A DNA stretch of 14,485 nt from Chloroflexota bacterium (GCA_003353825.1 PIVW01000099.1:1-14485), one strand, 5' to 3'. Shown: positions 7,160 to 14,380, counted from the first letter of the stretch. Notes: generated by a model not told the origin, from the sequence alone. Program-made: numbers and translations.

Positions 7160-7188
7160 TTGACCACCTTGACACGTTGTGATATCCT
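7160..7188 (+). promoter_or_regulatory. Candidate sigma70-type promoter before the alaX remnant
   Basis: TTGACC (7160-7165) and TATCCT (7183-7188) are 17 bp apart. A 7-bp inverted repeat, GACCACC (7162-7168) and GGTGGTC (7193-7199), brackets the promoter and could be an operator. The promoter ends 23 bp before the original alaX ATG and could now serve the MBL-fold gene. Confidence 0.45.
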
Positions 7189-7211
7189 ACGCGGTGGTCT
7201 TGCACAAAAAT

Positions 7212-7516
7212 ATGAACGTATCGACTCGTAAACTTTTCTGGGCCGACGCCTACAGGCGCCGCTTCACCGCTCGGGTGATGCAGTGCCAGCAGGGTGAACG
7301 ACCCTCTGTTATGCTCAATCGCACACTTTTTACCCCACCGGCGGTGGTCAGCCCCACGACATCGGATCACTGGGCGGGGCAAAAGTACTGTCTGTCGAGC
7401 AAATCAACGGCGGGATTCGACATGTTGTCGACGCCCTCCCTGCGCATTCTGAGATCAGCGCTGAAATCGATTGGCCGCGCCGTTGGCGCCACATGCATCT
7501 GACAAAAACCTACTAA
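7212..7516 (+). pseudogene. Frameshifted and truncated AlaX-type alanyl-tRNA editing protein
   Basis: From ATG 7212 one frame reads KLFWADAYRRRFTARVMQC and then RPSVMLNRTLF, as at the N-terminus of AlaX and alanyl-tRNA synthetase editing domains. At the T-run 7327-7331 the homology moves to another frame, which continues YPTGGGQPHDIGSLGGAKVL, the hallmark GGGQPHD motif, and on to EIDWPRRWRHM. It stops at 7514-7516 just where the metal-binding HTGQH should begin. One lost base in the T-run plus a 3' deletion accounts for both changes. The intact protein hydrolyses mischarged Ser- or Gly-tRNA(Ala). This copy lacks the first zinc-binding His pair and everything after it, so it is almost certainly inactive. 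A GTG at 7179 in the first frame is a less likely start. Confidence 0.82.
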
Positions 7517-7555
7517 ATCAACCTTACTTCACACCTTGGACGCCCTAAGAACTCG

Positions 7556-8461
7556 ATGTATGAATTAGCCCCACAGACCTACGTAGAAACGAACTTCCAC
7601 CACAGCAACCCTGGTTTTATTGTCACCGACGAAGGTGTTATCTGTTTTGACAGCCCCTTGATACCACATGAAGCGCAAGAGTGGCGTCGAACCATCGATG
7701 AAATCAGCGGCGGACTGCCAATCCTGTATGTCATTGTCAGCGATCATCATCGAGGGCACTGCTTGGGAAGCCAGTGGCTCAGCGACACTGTAGTCGCCCA
7801 CGAGCTGGCTTGGAAACACATGCGCAATTACAGCGATAATTTCAAACAGCGCGTTCGAGATAGCTTTAAGAAACAGCCTGAAATAAGGGCGGAGTTCGAT
7901 GAATTGGAGATCATCGTTCCCACGCTGACATTTCTTGATAGAATGACCGTTGTTCGAGGTGAGCGAGTCGTCAGGATTATCCACGTTGGTGGGCATACTC
8001 CTGCCACAAGTATGGTATGGTTGCCGGTCGAAAAAACCTTGTTCGCCGGTGATGTCGTCTGGATCGATCAGCATCCTTTCATGACACAGGCGAATTCGGC
8101 AGATTGGCTTCTAGCGTTGGAACGGGTACGTGACCTGAAGCCCACCTATATCGTTCCCGGCCACGGGCCTATATGTAATGTATCGGACCTGGATAGGCTT
8201 TCAGATTACCTCTCCTTCTTGCGACAGAGAACACTCGATCTTTATAATGCAGGCCGTTCCAAGCAAGAAACGGCGAGCCTGCTAATCCCTGAACTCAAAC
8301 CCTGGTTTCCCATTCCTACAGAGCGTTCACCCAAAATCGAATCCCAGATCAGATCTGGCATCGGACGGGTCTACGATGAACACCGTAGGGCAAAAGAGTT
8401 GCTTGAGCAGCAGCACAACTCGATGGTTGAAAAATCCAAGAACGGCAAAACTGATTGCTAG
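7556..8461 (+). CDS. Metallo-beta-lactamase-fold protein with altered HxHxDH motif
   Basis: 301 residues; cytoplasmic, with no signal peptide. The fold is clear: an early NPGFIVTDEGVICFDSP strand pair (18-34), SDHHRGHCLG at 62-71, HVGGHTPATS (143-152) with His147, TLFAGDVVW (161-169) with Asp166, and VPGHGP (200-205) with His203. The usual H-x-H-x-D-H is D63-H64-H65-R66-G67-H68, so the first His is Asp and the zinc-2 Asp is Gly. The remaining ligands (H65, H68, H147, D166, H203) are kept. It could use one metal or an altered two-metal site. The substrate cannot be told. It follows the alaX remnant by 39 bp and lacks a strong Shine-Dalgarno sequence. The last 35 or so residues are charged and helical. 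Confidence 0.85.
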   Translation: MYELAPQTYVETNFHHSNPGFIVTDEGVICFDSPLIPHEAQEWRRTIDEISGGLPILYVIVSDHHRGHCLGSQWLSDTVVAHELAWKHMRNYSDNFKQRVRDSFKKQPEIRAEFDELEIIVPTLTFLDRMTVVRGERVVRIIHVGGHTPATSMVWLPVEKTLFAGDVVWIDQHPFMTQANSADWLLALERVRDLKPTYIVPGHGPICNVSDLDRLSDYLSFLRQRTLDLYNAGRSKQETASLLIPELKPWFPIPTERSPKIESQIRSGIGRVYDEHRRAKELLEQQHNSMVEKSKNGKTDC

Positions 8462-8529
8462 TACCTTGCACAGAATAACGGCTGTTCACCTAACGGTGCA
8501 ACGCACTGAGTTATTGTCGATACTTTGTT

Positions 8530-9504
8530 ATGAATAATGAAAACGCTTCAGGTAAATTGCGGCCGGTCGAGGAACTACGCCGCTTGCTAGACGATAGTGA
8601 GAAACTCGCCGTCAATATCAAGGGAGCTGGCGCCGATCGCACAACTGAACTCCTCCATTGGCTCGATAAAATAGAGGCACTCTTTATACAGCTTGGGCAG
8701 GAGGGTACCCCACTGGAATCGGAACGAGGACGATGGGAAGCTGTACAAGGCGCCGTACAACGTTACGAGAAAGGGATCAGACGAGAGTTGGCAGCGGCCG
8801 GTGGGCTAGACAAAATAAGGTCTGAGTTGCCCACAGAACCCGCTCAAGACCACTGGTGGTGGTGGCTTGACGTCCGGCATCAAGAACGGCGAATACAGAG
8901 TATACGTAAGACTGCGATCTCCGCAGCAACTATCATTCTCCTCCTGTTAGCGGCCTATTGGTTGTTTTCAACCCTCTTCCCTGTTGATCCCATCGTGCAG
9001 GAAACTTATCGACTGCAAATCGATGCCGAACGAGCGCTTGAGAATGGAGATATCGACACAGCGATCAAACGTTATGAAGAGTCCGTCGCCCTGGCGCCAA
9101 GCGATGTCGATTCACGTGCTTCGCTTGTCGTTCTCTACAAGCTTGCAGGACGCAACAACGATTCTCAAGCTGTGCTTGAACGCCTCCTGGGGGACAATTC
9201 TGCAGACACGGTGTACACTGCCCTGGCGCAAGCTTATCTTGTAACCGGCAATTCTGAAGATACGCTCGATGCTGTCGAGCAGGCGCTCGATCATAATCCT
9301 GAAAATGTGGGTGTCTTGATGCTTGCAGCCAGCGCCTTTGAACTGCAAGGTGATATCACCAATGCTATTGCCACCCTTCAGGAAGCCTCCGACATTGCAG
9401 ATCGTCTTGAGCAGGCGGAATTGCAGGCCATCGCCCGCATACGCCTGGGACAGCTCCTGCAAAGCGCGCCGCTAGTACCGAATCCTATCGCACTACCAGA
9501 ATAA
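8530..9504 (+). CDS. Single-pass membrane protein with TPR domain
   Basis: 324 residues. The N-terminal part (1-107) is charged and mostly helical with no family I recognise. HWWWWLDVRHQER (108-120) sits just before a single membrane segment (about 128-150, TAISAATIILLLLAAYWLFSTLF split around 20 residues each side). The C-terminal part (about 155-310) has about four tetratricopeptide repeats; AERALENGDIDTAIKRYEES (166-185) is the clearest. TPR domains mediate protein-protein contacts, so a scaffold or assembly role is likely but not shown. Topology is uncertain: the basic RHQERR/RKT patch before the membrane segment suggests an inner N-terminus and an outer TPR domain. It lies 68 bp after the MBL gene with no terminator between, so the two may be co-transcribed. 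No Shine-Dalgarno sequence is seen. Confidence 0.8.
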   Translation: MNNENASGKLRPVEELRRLLDDSEKLAVNIKGAGADRTTELLHWLDKIEALFIQLGQEGTPLESERGRWEAVQGAVQRYEKGIRRELAAAGGLDKIRSELPTEPAQDHWWWWLDVRHQERRIQSIRKTAISAATIILLLLAAYWLFSTLFPVDPIVQETYRLQIDAERALENGDIDTAIKRYEESVALAPSDVDSRASLVVLYKLAGRNNDSQAVLERLLGDNSADTVYTALAQAYLVTGNSEDTLDAVEQALDHNPENVGVLMLAASAFELQGDITNAIATLQEASDIADRLEQAELQAIARIRLGQLLQSAPLVPNPIALPE

Positions 9505-9570
9505 TCTTTTAAATGATGTATAGAACACCAATAAGCTTCAACTGGATTTCGTGTGGTCCTGGAAAATCAC

Positions 9571-9626
9571 GTATTGCGTGTTGCGTGTTCCGTGTTGCGT
9601 GTTCCGTGTTGCGTATTGCGTGTTGT
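9571..9626. repeat. Eight tandem copies of a 7-bp repeat
   Basis: The array reads GTATTGC, GTGTTGC, GTGTTCC, GTGTTGC, GTGTTCC, GTGTTGC, GTATTGC, GTGTTGT without gaps (56 bp). The consensus is GTGTTGC, with changes at positions 3, 6 and 7 only. It lies in the gap between the TPR and phosphoribosyltransferase genes. A frame across it (VLRVACSVLRVPCCVLRVV) is a by-product of the repeat, not a gene. Confidence 0.93.
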
Positions 9627-9733
9627 TTTTGCTGACGACCACGCCTTTCTAGTTGGAGCTATACAAATTCCAGAAGAACCACCAATCAAAAACGGCTGTA
9701 CGAGCCTATTCACTACCCGCCCAAAAAAGAGCT

Positions 9734-10297
9734 ATGGTTAATCCCGATCTTCTTACACCTTACATCGTCGAACTTGCTGGCATCTCCCGGGCACTCCCCC
9801 GGGTAGAAATCGCACCCGGTATCGTCATCGCCATTCTCAACATCCTTGGTGATACCGAACTAACCGAAGCTGTGGCAGTCGATATGGTGCAACGGCTACC
9901 TGACGACGCCGATATCCTAATCACACCAGAAGCCAAGAGTATACCTTTATGTTACGCGATGTCCGTTAAAAGCGGACTGCCTTATGTGGTACTGCGGAAG
10001 ACACGCAAACCTTACATGACCGGTGCTATCAGTGATGAGGTGGTGAGCATCACCACGGGTCGTTCTCAAACCTTGTGGTTGGATGGTCGAGATGTCGCAA
10101 AGGTGCGGAGTCGTAACGGTATATTCGTAGATGATGTCATTTCGACAGGCAGCACTCTGCGTGGCGCCCAGAGTCTACTCGAACAAGCAGGGTGCAAGGT
10201 CGTCGCCAGTGTAGCGATACTGACAGAAGGCGACAATCCAGAATGGGCCGAGATCATCTGCCTGGGAAACTTGCCGGTTTGGATCGATCAGGACTGA
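9734..10297 (+). CDS. Type I phosphoribosyltransferase, purine (adenine/hypoxanthine-like) kind
   Basis: 187 residues from ATG 9734, chosen because AAAAAAGAG precedes it and the homology begins there; a TTG at 9653 in the same frame would add 27 unlikely residues. The PRPP-binding loop is FVDDVISTGST (131-141) with the acidic pair D133-D134. ILITPEAKSIPLCYAMSVKSG (61-81) and VVLRKTRKPYM (85-95) resemble adenine phosphoribosyltransferases and archaeal HGPRTase-like proteins, with a flexible loop at about 96-115. Such enzymes salvage a free base with PRPP to the nucleotide in the cytoplasm. The base cannot be decided from the sequence, and a regulatory PRPP-binding role is possible. It stands between the repeat array and prfA. 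Confidence 0.82.
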   Translation: MVNPDLLTPYIVELAGISRALPRVEIAPGIVIAILNILGDTELTEAVAVDMVQRLPDDADILITPEAKSIPLCYAMSVKSGLPYVVLRKTRKPYMTGAISDEVVSITTGRSQTLWLDGRDVAKVRSRNGIFVDDVISTGSTLRGAQSLLEQAGCKVVASVAILTEGDNPEWAEIICLGNLPVWIDQD

Positions 10298-10360
10298 TTC
10301 CAGCACCCCCTGGGCTTACGCCACCACGTACCCCACACGCACACTAAGATGTGAGTGCGC

Positions 10361-10375
10361 GCTGCACTGTGCAGC
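10361..10375. promoter_or_regulatory. Palindrome just before prfA
   Basis: GCTGCACTGTGCAGC has 7-bp arms around one central base and ends 9 bp before the prfA start. A looser inverted repeat around GCACAC/GTGAGTGC precedes it. No clear Shine-Dalgarno sequence lies between it and ATG 10385. It may be an operator or a leader hairpin affecting prfA translation. Confidence 0.3.
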
Positions 10376-10384
10376 TAGATAAAT

Positions 10385-11461
10385 ATGGAAGAAAAACTAA
10401 ACCAGATCGAAAACCGATACCTTGAACTCGAACAAATGATGGCAGATCCGAGCGTCGCTGCCGACTATCAGCGCGTGACAAAATTAGCGCGCGAGCAATC
10501 TGAATTACGCGAAGTCGTTGAGGTTTATCGGCGATTTAAGCGCGTTAAACATGAACTGGATGATGCGCAGGAGTTATTGGAAACCTCTGACGATGCGGAC
10601 ATGAAAGAGCTGGCAGAGGTAGAGATCGAGGAACTGGTTTCAGAAAATGAAAAACTAACAGAGCAACTAAGAGTACTGTTAGTGCCCAAGGATCCTCGTG
10701 ATCAGAAAAACGTCATTGTCGAGATCCGAGCGGGTACCGGTGGGGACGAAGCGGGCCTGTTCGCTGCGGATCTGTCCAGGATGATCACGCGCTACGCTGA
10801 ACAACGAAGATGGAAGACCCAGATATTGTCCAGCAGCCTTAGTGGTATCGGCGGCTTCAAAGAAGTCATCTTCGAAGTACGTGGCGAAGGGGCGTACAGC
10901 CGTCTCAAATACGAATCGGGAGTACACCGGGTGCAGCGTGTGCCCGACACAGAATCACAAGGCCGCATTCACACTTCCACTGCCACCGTGGCCGTGCTGC
11001 CCGAAGTAGAAGATGTAGAAATCGATATCGATCCCGGTGATATTCGTATTGATATCTACCGCTCAAGTGGGCCGGGTGGCCAGAGTGTCAACACGACCGA
11101 TAGTGCTGTGCGCATTACCTATCTGCCGACAGGGCTGGTTGTGCAATGCCAGGATGAAAAAAGCCAACTGCAAAATCGCTTGCGTGCGATGACGATCTTA
11201 CGAGCAAGACTGTATGATGCCGAAGTCGAACGACAACAGGCCGAATTGGGAGCCGAACGCCGTTCTCAAGTCGGCTCAGGCGAACGCAGCGAGAAGATTC
11301 GTACTTACAATTATCCCCAAAACCGGGTTACCGACCATCGCATTGGCATCAGTTCTTATAACCTGCTGGGGGTCATGGATGGCAAACTCGACGCGTTTAT
11401 CGATGAATTGGCAACAGCCGAGCAAGTGGAGAAGTTACAGGCTCTTGGCAGCGAAGTATGA
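10385..11461 (+). CDS. prfA: Peptide chain release factor 1
   Basis: 358 residues, the usual length. RF1 recognises UAA and UAG stop codons in the ribosomal A site and triggers release of the peptide. The N-terminal helical domain is rich in Glu and Lys (1-100). [18 protein letters not shown] (181-198) holds the PxT tripeptide (P187-D188-T189) that reads the stop codon, which sets RF1 apart from RF2. [19 protein letters not shown] (226-244) contains the GGQ catalytic loop (231-233), whose Gln is methylated by PrmC. The next gene is prmC, the common bacterial arrangement. Its TGA overlaps two ATG codons (ATGATG at 11458-11463). No strong ribosome binding site is seen. Confidence 0.97.
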   Translation: MEEKLNQIENRYLELEQMMADPSVAADYQRVTKLAREQSELREVVEVYRRFKRVKHELDDAQELLETSDDADMKELAEVEIEELVSENEKLTEQLRVLLVPKDPRDQKNVIVEIRAGTGGDEAGLFAADLSRMITRYAEQRRWKTQILSSSLSGIGGFKEVIFEVRGEGAYSRLKYESGVHRVQRVPDTESQGRIHTSTATVAVLPEVEDVEIDIDPGDIRIDIYRSSGPGGQSVNTTDSAVRITYLPTGLVVQCQDEKSQLQNRLRAMTILRARLYDAEVERQQAELGAERRSQVGSGERSEKIRTYNYPQNRVTDHRIGISSYNLLGVMDGKLDAFIDELATAEQVEKLQALGSEV

Positions 11462-11483
11462 TGGCCCGGCCGTCGATACCTCA

Positions 11484-12320
11484 TTGAGAGGCGCCAACCT
11501 GCAATTGAGGGCGGCAGGTATCGAATCGGCAGCACTGGAGTCTGAATTACTGGTGGCGCACGTTTTAGGGGTAGACCGGGCCCACCTGCTCGCTCACCCT
11601 GAACAACGACTGACAGCCACCCAGCACCTCGAATTGATTTCGTTGCTCGAGCGCCGAACCACTTATGAACCCTTGGCCTATCTCATTGGCAAACGCTGGT
11701 TTTTCGGGCTAGAGCTTCACGTTGCTCCGGGTGTACTCATCCCTCGTCCCGAAACGGAGCATCTGGTCGAGCAAGCACTCTCGTGGTTGGGTGATCACCA
11801 AAAAGTCGGGCTCAGGGTAGTAGACATTGGCACAGGCAGTGGGGCGATTGCAATTGCCGTAGCAAAACACGCCCAACCTGATGTCTGTGTCCTGGGCATC
11901 GACATTTCTGAACAAGCCTTGAATGTGGCGCGCCGAAACGCCAAGTTTCAACTGGTATCACATCACATCGAGTTCTTACTTGGTGATCTGTTAAATCCCT
12001 TGTCTCAACCTGTAGATCTCATCCTCGCCAACCTGCCTTATATCCCCAGTTATGACATAGAAGCCTTGATGCCTGATGTCTGCCAGTATGAACCTCGCAT
12101 AGCCCTGGATGGTGGCCATGACGGCCTGCAGCTCATCAATCGCCTTCTGAAACGCTCAGGTAATTTCCTCAATCCCAGAGGGGCCTTGATCTTCGAAATC
12201 GGATACGATCAAGCAGAGGTTGCGGCAGAGCTTGGCGGCCGATACTATCCCACCGCCTCTATCACCGTTAGGCAAGACCTGGCCGGTCTTGACCGCTTAC
12301 TAATCATACAAACTGATTAA
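11484..12320 (+). CDS. prmC: Release factor glutamine N5-methyltransferase (start uncertain)
   Basis: 278 residues from TTG 11484; E. coli PrmC has 277. It methylates the Gln of the GGQ loop of release factors using S-adenosylmethionine. The N-terminal helical domain (about 1-80) ends at VLIPRPETE (84-92). The SAM-binding motif I is VVDIGTGSGAIAIA (112-125), followed by LGIDIS (137-142). The catalytic motif is ANLPYIP (182-188), with Leu where NPPY normally has Pro. No ATG or GTG in frame lies near the expected start. TTG 11484 and TTG 11445 (overlapping prfA, 291 residues) are the choices, and homology-like sequence (AVDTSLRGANLQLRAAGIES) extends upstream of 11484. The ATGs at 11458 and 11461 overlap the prfA stop but are in another frame that ends after 8-9 codons. 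Confidence 0.92.
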   Translation: MRGANLQLRAAGIESAALESELLVAHVLGVDRAHLLAHPEQRLTATQHLELISLLERRTTYEPLAYLIGKRWFFGLELHVAPGVLIPRPETEHLVEQALSWLGDHQKVGLRVVDIGTGSGAIAIAVAKHAQPDVCVLGIDISEQALNVARRNAKFQLVSHHIEFLLGDLLNPLSQPVDLILANLPYIPSYDIEALMPDVCQYEPRIALDGGHDGLQLINRLLKRSGNFLNPRGALIFEIGYDQAEVAAELGGRYYPTASITVRQDLAGLDRLLIIQTD

Positions 12321-12325
12321 TCATT

Positions 12326-13120
12326 ATGTCAACCAGACTGCTTGCCGTCGATCTTGATGGCACATTAGCCAATCATGATGGCCATATCGGCCAGGCGTCG
12401 GTAACAGCCATTCAGCGAGCACGGGCTGCTGGTATTACCGTCGTTGTTGCCACCGGCAGGATTTACACGGTCATCACCCATTATCTCGACCGCATTGGCG
12501 TGACAGATGAGCCGATCATCTCAGCGCAGGGCGCCCTGATATCTTACCGGGACGGTAGAGTCTTGCGGCGATTGCCATTAGATGTTGATGTCGCTCGTCG
12601 GGCAGCGGAGATCGCAGCGCCATTAGGTGCAGGGATGGCGTATTTCACAGAGACCCAGATCATTGTCGATCGTTTTGTGGTAGAGCCGGAGCGTTATCAG
12701 GCCTGGTTCGGCGGAATCGCCCGGCTGCACCCAAATGCCGTCGACGGACTTAACGGCCATCTCATCAAATTCATGGCCATCCAAAAAAATCCAGAACTGG
12801 TCCCCGCTCTGCTCGATGCACTCAAACAACAGCTTGGCTCACGCGCCGATATCACCCGCTCGTGGGATTGGTTTGTTGAAGGCACAACTCCTGGTGCTGA
12901 TAAAGGCGCCTCTTTGGCATGGCTATGTGGCCGTTTGAACATCCACCAGGAGGAAGTCCTGGCGATAGGTGATGGCGGCAACGATGTTACCATGTTACGC
13001 TGGGCAGGGTACAGCGCCGCCCCGGCCGATGCTGATCCGGCCGCCCTCGCCGTCGCTGATTGGGTAGCCCCGCCTCTGGAAGAGCATCCGGTTGCGGTGA
13101 TGATAGACCGTTTTATTTGA
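12326..13120 (+). CDS. HAD-superfamily Cof-type hydrolase
   Basis: 264 residues. Cytoplasmic phosphatase of the Cof/IIB subfamily. Motif I is LAVDLDGT (6-13), with nucleophile Asp9 and acid/base Asp11. Motif II is VATGR (41-45), motif III is Lys193 in GADKGASL, and motif IV is GDGGND (215-220), with Asp216 and Asp220 for magnesium. The region between motifs II and III (about 80-185) is the alpha/beta cap typical of this subfamily, which acts on sugar phosphates, nucleotides or PLP-type substrates. The actual substrate is not shown. It starts 5 bp after the prmC stop, so it is probably co-transcribed with prfA-prmC. Its stop is 9 bp from the end of the convergent RNase HI gene, with no terminator between. 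Confidence 0.9.
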   Translation: MSTRLLAVDLDGTLANHDGHIGQASVTAIQRARAAGITVVVATGRIYTVITHYLDRIGVTDEPIISAQGALISYRDGRVLRRLPLDVDVARRAAEIAAPLGAGMAYFTETQIIVDRFVVEPERYQAWFGGIARLHPNAVDGLNGHLIKFMAIQKNPELVPALLDALKQQLGSRADITRSWDWFVEGTTPGADKGASLAWLCGRLNIHQEEVLAIGDGGNDVTMLRWAGYSAAPADADPAALAVADWVAPPLEEHPVAVMIDRFI

Positions 13121-13129
13121 TATTCACAA

Positions 13130-13615
13130 CTATCTGGCGGCGTCAGTCGTGGGATCTAGATCGGGCATCGCCTCTTTTGCCTGCGTATGCGCTGCCTCAC
13201 TGGCCAGGCTATCAACCCGTTCATTCTCTTCGTGTCCAGCGTGTCCTTTGACCCATTGCCAGTTGAGCTGGTGAGGGGCGGTCGCCTGTAGTAACGCCTG
13301 CCAAAGATCCTGGTTTTTCACCGGTTTCTTGTTGGCTGTCTTCCAACCGTTTCGCTGCCAGTTCTGCACCCATTGGGTAATACCTTGCCGCACATACTGA
13401 GAATCGGTGTGCAAATGCACTTCGCAGGGGCGAGTGAGGGCCTGTATGGCATTGATCGCTGCCCTTAACTCCATACGATTGTTAGTTGTCAGGCTAGCGG
13501 CTCCAACCAATTTCTTCTCGTGTTTGCCAAAACGCAACAGAGCAGCCCAACCACCGGGACCAGGATTACCAAGACAGGCGCCATCGGTGAAAATGTGAAC
13601 GACGTTGATTTTCAT
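13130..13615 (-). CDS. rnhA: Ribonuclease HI
   Basis: 161 residues from ATG 13615, preferred because GGGAG lies eight bases before it; a GTG at 13624 would add three residues. It cuts the RNA strand of RNA-DNA hybrids with magnesium. All catalytic residues are present and each is one position later than in the E. coli enzyme: Asp11 ([14 protein letters not shown]), Glu49 (NNRMEL), Asp71 (HTDSQYV), His125 (VKGHAGH) and Asp135 (ERVDSLA). The basic [15 protein letters not shown] (91-105) handle region is also present. The C-terminal 20 residues are a loose acidic tail. It starts 5 bp after the cold-shock gene on the same strand, so the two are very likely co-transcribed. Confidence 0.96.
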   Translation of the reverse strand: MKINVVHIFTDGACLGNPGPGGWAALLRFGKHEKKLVGAASLTTNNRMELRAAINAIQALTRPCEVHLHTDSQYVRQGITQWVQNWQRNGWKTANKKPVKNQDLWQALLQATAPHQLNWQWVKGHAGHEENERVDSLASEAAHTQAKEAMPDLDPTTDAAR

Positions 13616-13620
13616 GGTGA

Positions 13621-14040
13621 TCACTCCCTTTTGCGACCTGACGACCGTTTTCGGCGTTTGCCGGCGGATAGACGCTCGACTGCAACTGCTTGAGGGCCTA
13701 CCTGCCCCTGTTCTACACGAAATGCCACCACATCACCTCGCCTCAGGCTTTTCAACCGGCCCAGTGCCCTGCGGTGTACGAACAACTCTGAACCATCAGC
13801 GGCGGTGATAAAGCCAAAGCCCTTACGGGCATTGTACCACTTGACCGTGCCACGCTGGCGCCGGGTCAGCGCTAAAACATGGTGGCATCCGGGACAGTGC
13901 TCGGGTCTGCCCTTGCCACTGGTCTGTTCCCAACCGGTCCAAACAAACGTCAGGCCGCAATTTTGGCATACTATAAATCGGTCGGGATCAAAACCAAAGT
14001 TGGGCGTGGAGGACAAGTCTTCGGACATAACAAAAACCAT
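13621..14040 (-). CDS. Zinc-ribbon plus cold-shock domain protein
   Basis: 139 residues. The N-terminal zf-trcl-type zinc ribbon (about 19-55) has C25-x2-C28 and C49-x2-C52, with FVWTGWEQ between. A cold-shock domain follows at about 62-124: [16 protein letters not shown] (63-78) contains RNP1, and ELFVHRRAL (85-93) contains RNP2. The tail (126-139, [14 protein letters not shown]) is strongly basic. Single-stranded RNA or DNA binding is expected from the family; the zinc ribbon may add protein or nucleic-acid contacts. It is followed at 5 bp by rnhA, another nucleic-acid gene. The start is uncertain: ATG 14040 or ATG 14028, neither with a Shine-Dalgarno sequence. The upstream hairpin terminator ends only about 5 bases before ATG 14040, so transcription may depend on read-through from the tRNA gene. 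Confidence 0.88.
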   Translation of the reverse strand: MVFVMSEDLSSTPNFGFDPDRFIVCQNCGLTFVWTGWEQTSGKGRPEHCPGCHHVLALTRRQRGTVKWYNARKGFGFITAADGSELFVHRRALGRLKSLRRGDVVAFRVEQGQVGPQAVAVERLSAGKRRKRSSGRKRE

Positions 14041-14044
14041 GAGA

Positions 14045-14076
14045 CAAAAAACTGCCCATCACGAGGAGGGGCAGTT
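14045..14076 (-). terminator. Intrinsic terminator of the tRNA-Arg gene
   Basis: On the minus strand, AACTGCCC (14076-14069) pairs perfectly with GGGCAGTT (14057-14050) around an 11-base loop and is followed by TTTT. It starts 7 bases after the tRNA 3' end. The next gene starts directly after it. Confidence 0.85.
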
Positions 14077-14082
14077 CCTGAG

Positions 14083-14155
14083 CACGCCCGGTAGGATTTG
14101 AACCTACGGCCTACAGTTCCGCAAACTGTCGCTCTATCCACTGAGCTACGGGCGC
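14083..14155 (-). tRNA. tRNA-Arg, anticodon GCG
   Basis: The 73-base cloverleaf is complete. The acceptor is GCGCCCG paired with CGGGCGT (one G-U end pair), with discriminator G. The D stem is GCTC/GAGC, the anticodon stem ACAGT/ACTGT around loop TTGCGGA, the variable loop has 5 bases, and the T stem is GTAGG/CCTAC around TTCAAAT. The anticodon GCG reads CGC (and CGU) as arginine. CCA is not encoded: CTC follows the discriminator. This gene explains the unrelated open frames that cross it. Confidence 0.96.
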
Positions 14156-14241
14156 ATGTTGGATTTGTGTTCGCCTTGTTAGTCAACTGATTACGTAGAA
14201 CATCTTTAAAACGTCGAACTACCAAGCCTCATGGCGCTGAT

Positions 14242-14270
14242 AGTATAGCAGACCAGGTATTGTATGGCAA
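14242..14270 (-). promoter_or_regulatory. Sigma70-type promoter of tRNA-Arg
   Basis: On the minus strand, TTGCCA (14270-14265) and TATACT (14247-14242) are separated by exactly 17 bp. Transcription would start near 14235, leaving a 5' leader of about 80 bases to be removed from the tRNA. It may also serve the cold-shock and rnhA genes. Confidence 0.7.
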
Positions 14271-14330
14271 CATCATCTTTATCTACTGATGGCAGAATAG
14301 CCAAACTTCGGGGGTGGTCTTCGTTTAGGC

Positions 14331-14344
14331 AGAACAGGCGTTCT
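14331..14344. promoter_or_regulatory. Candidate LexA/DinR-type SOS box
   Basis: AGAACAGGCGTTCT fits the GAAC-N4-GTTC core of the Gram-positive LexA box (CGAACRNRYGTTYC), with mismatches only at the outermost bases. It lies 60 bp upstream of the tRNA promoter and does not overlap a clear promoter. The controlled gene may be off the right edge. A 5-bp-arm palindrome can occur by chance. Confidence 0.35.
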
Positions 14345-14380
14345 CTGGAGTTAACAAAGAGATTTTTGGGTCTCTGGGAT

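Noticed and set aside
7565..8074. 169-codon minus-strand frame
   Set aside because: Shadow of the MBL-fold gene, whose plus-strand motifs are unmistakable.
9571..9626. CRISPR array
   Set aside because: Units are 7 bp and directly adjacent, with no spacers and no cas genes nearby.
9553..9741. 62-codon plus-strand ORF with VLRVACSVLRVPCCVLRV
   Set aside because: The pattern is a translation of the 7-bp tandem repeat, and the frame overlaps the start of the phosphoribosyltransferase gene.
11214..11483. Long N-terminal extension of PrmC inside prfA
   Set aside because: The frame is open by chance over the RF1 coding region; those residues do not resemble PrmC.
13971..14225. 84-codon minus-strand ORF (and the plus frames across the same bases)
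   Set aside because: It passes through the tRNA-Arg gene; the CARSSVDRATVCGTVGRRFKSY-like reading is the well-known false protein from translated tRNA sequence.
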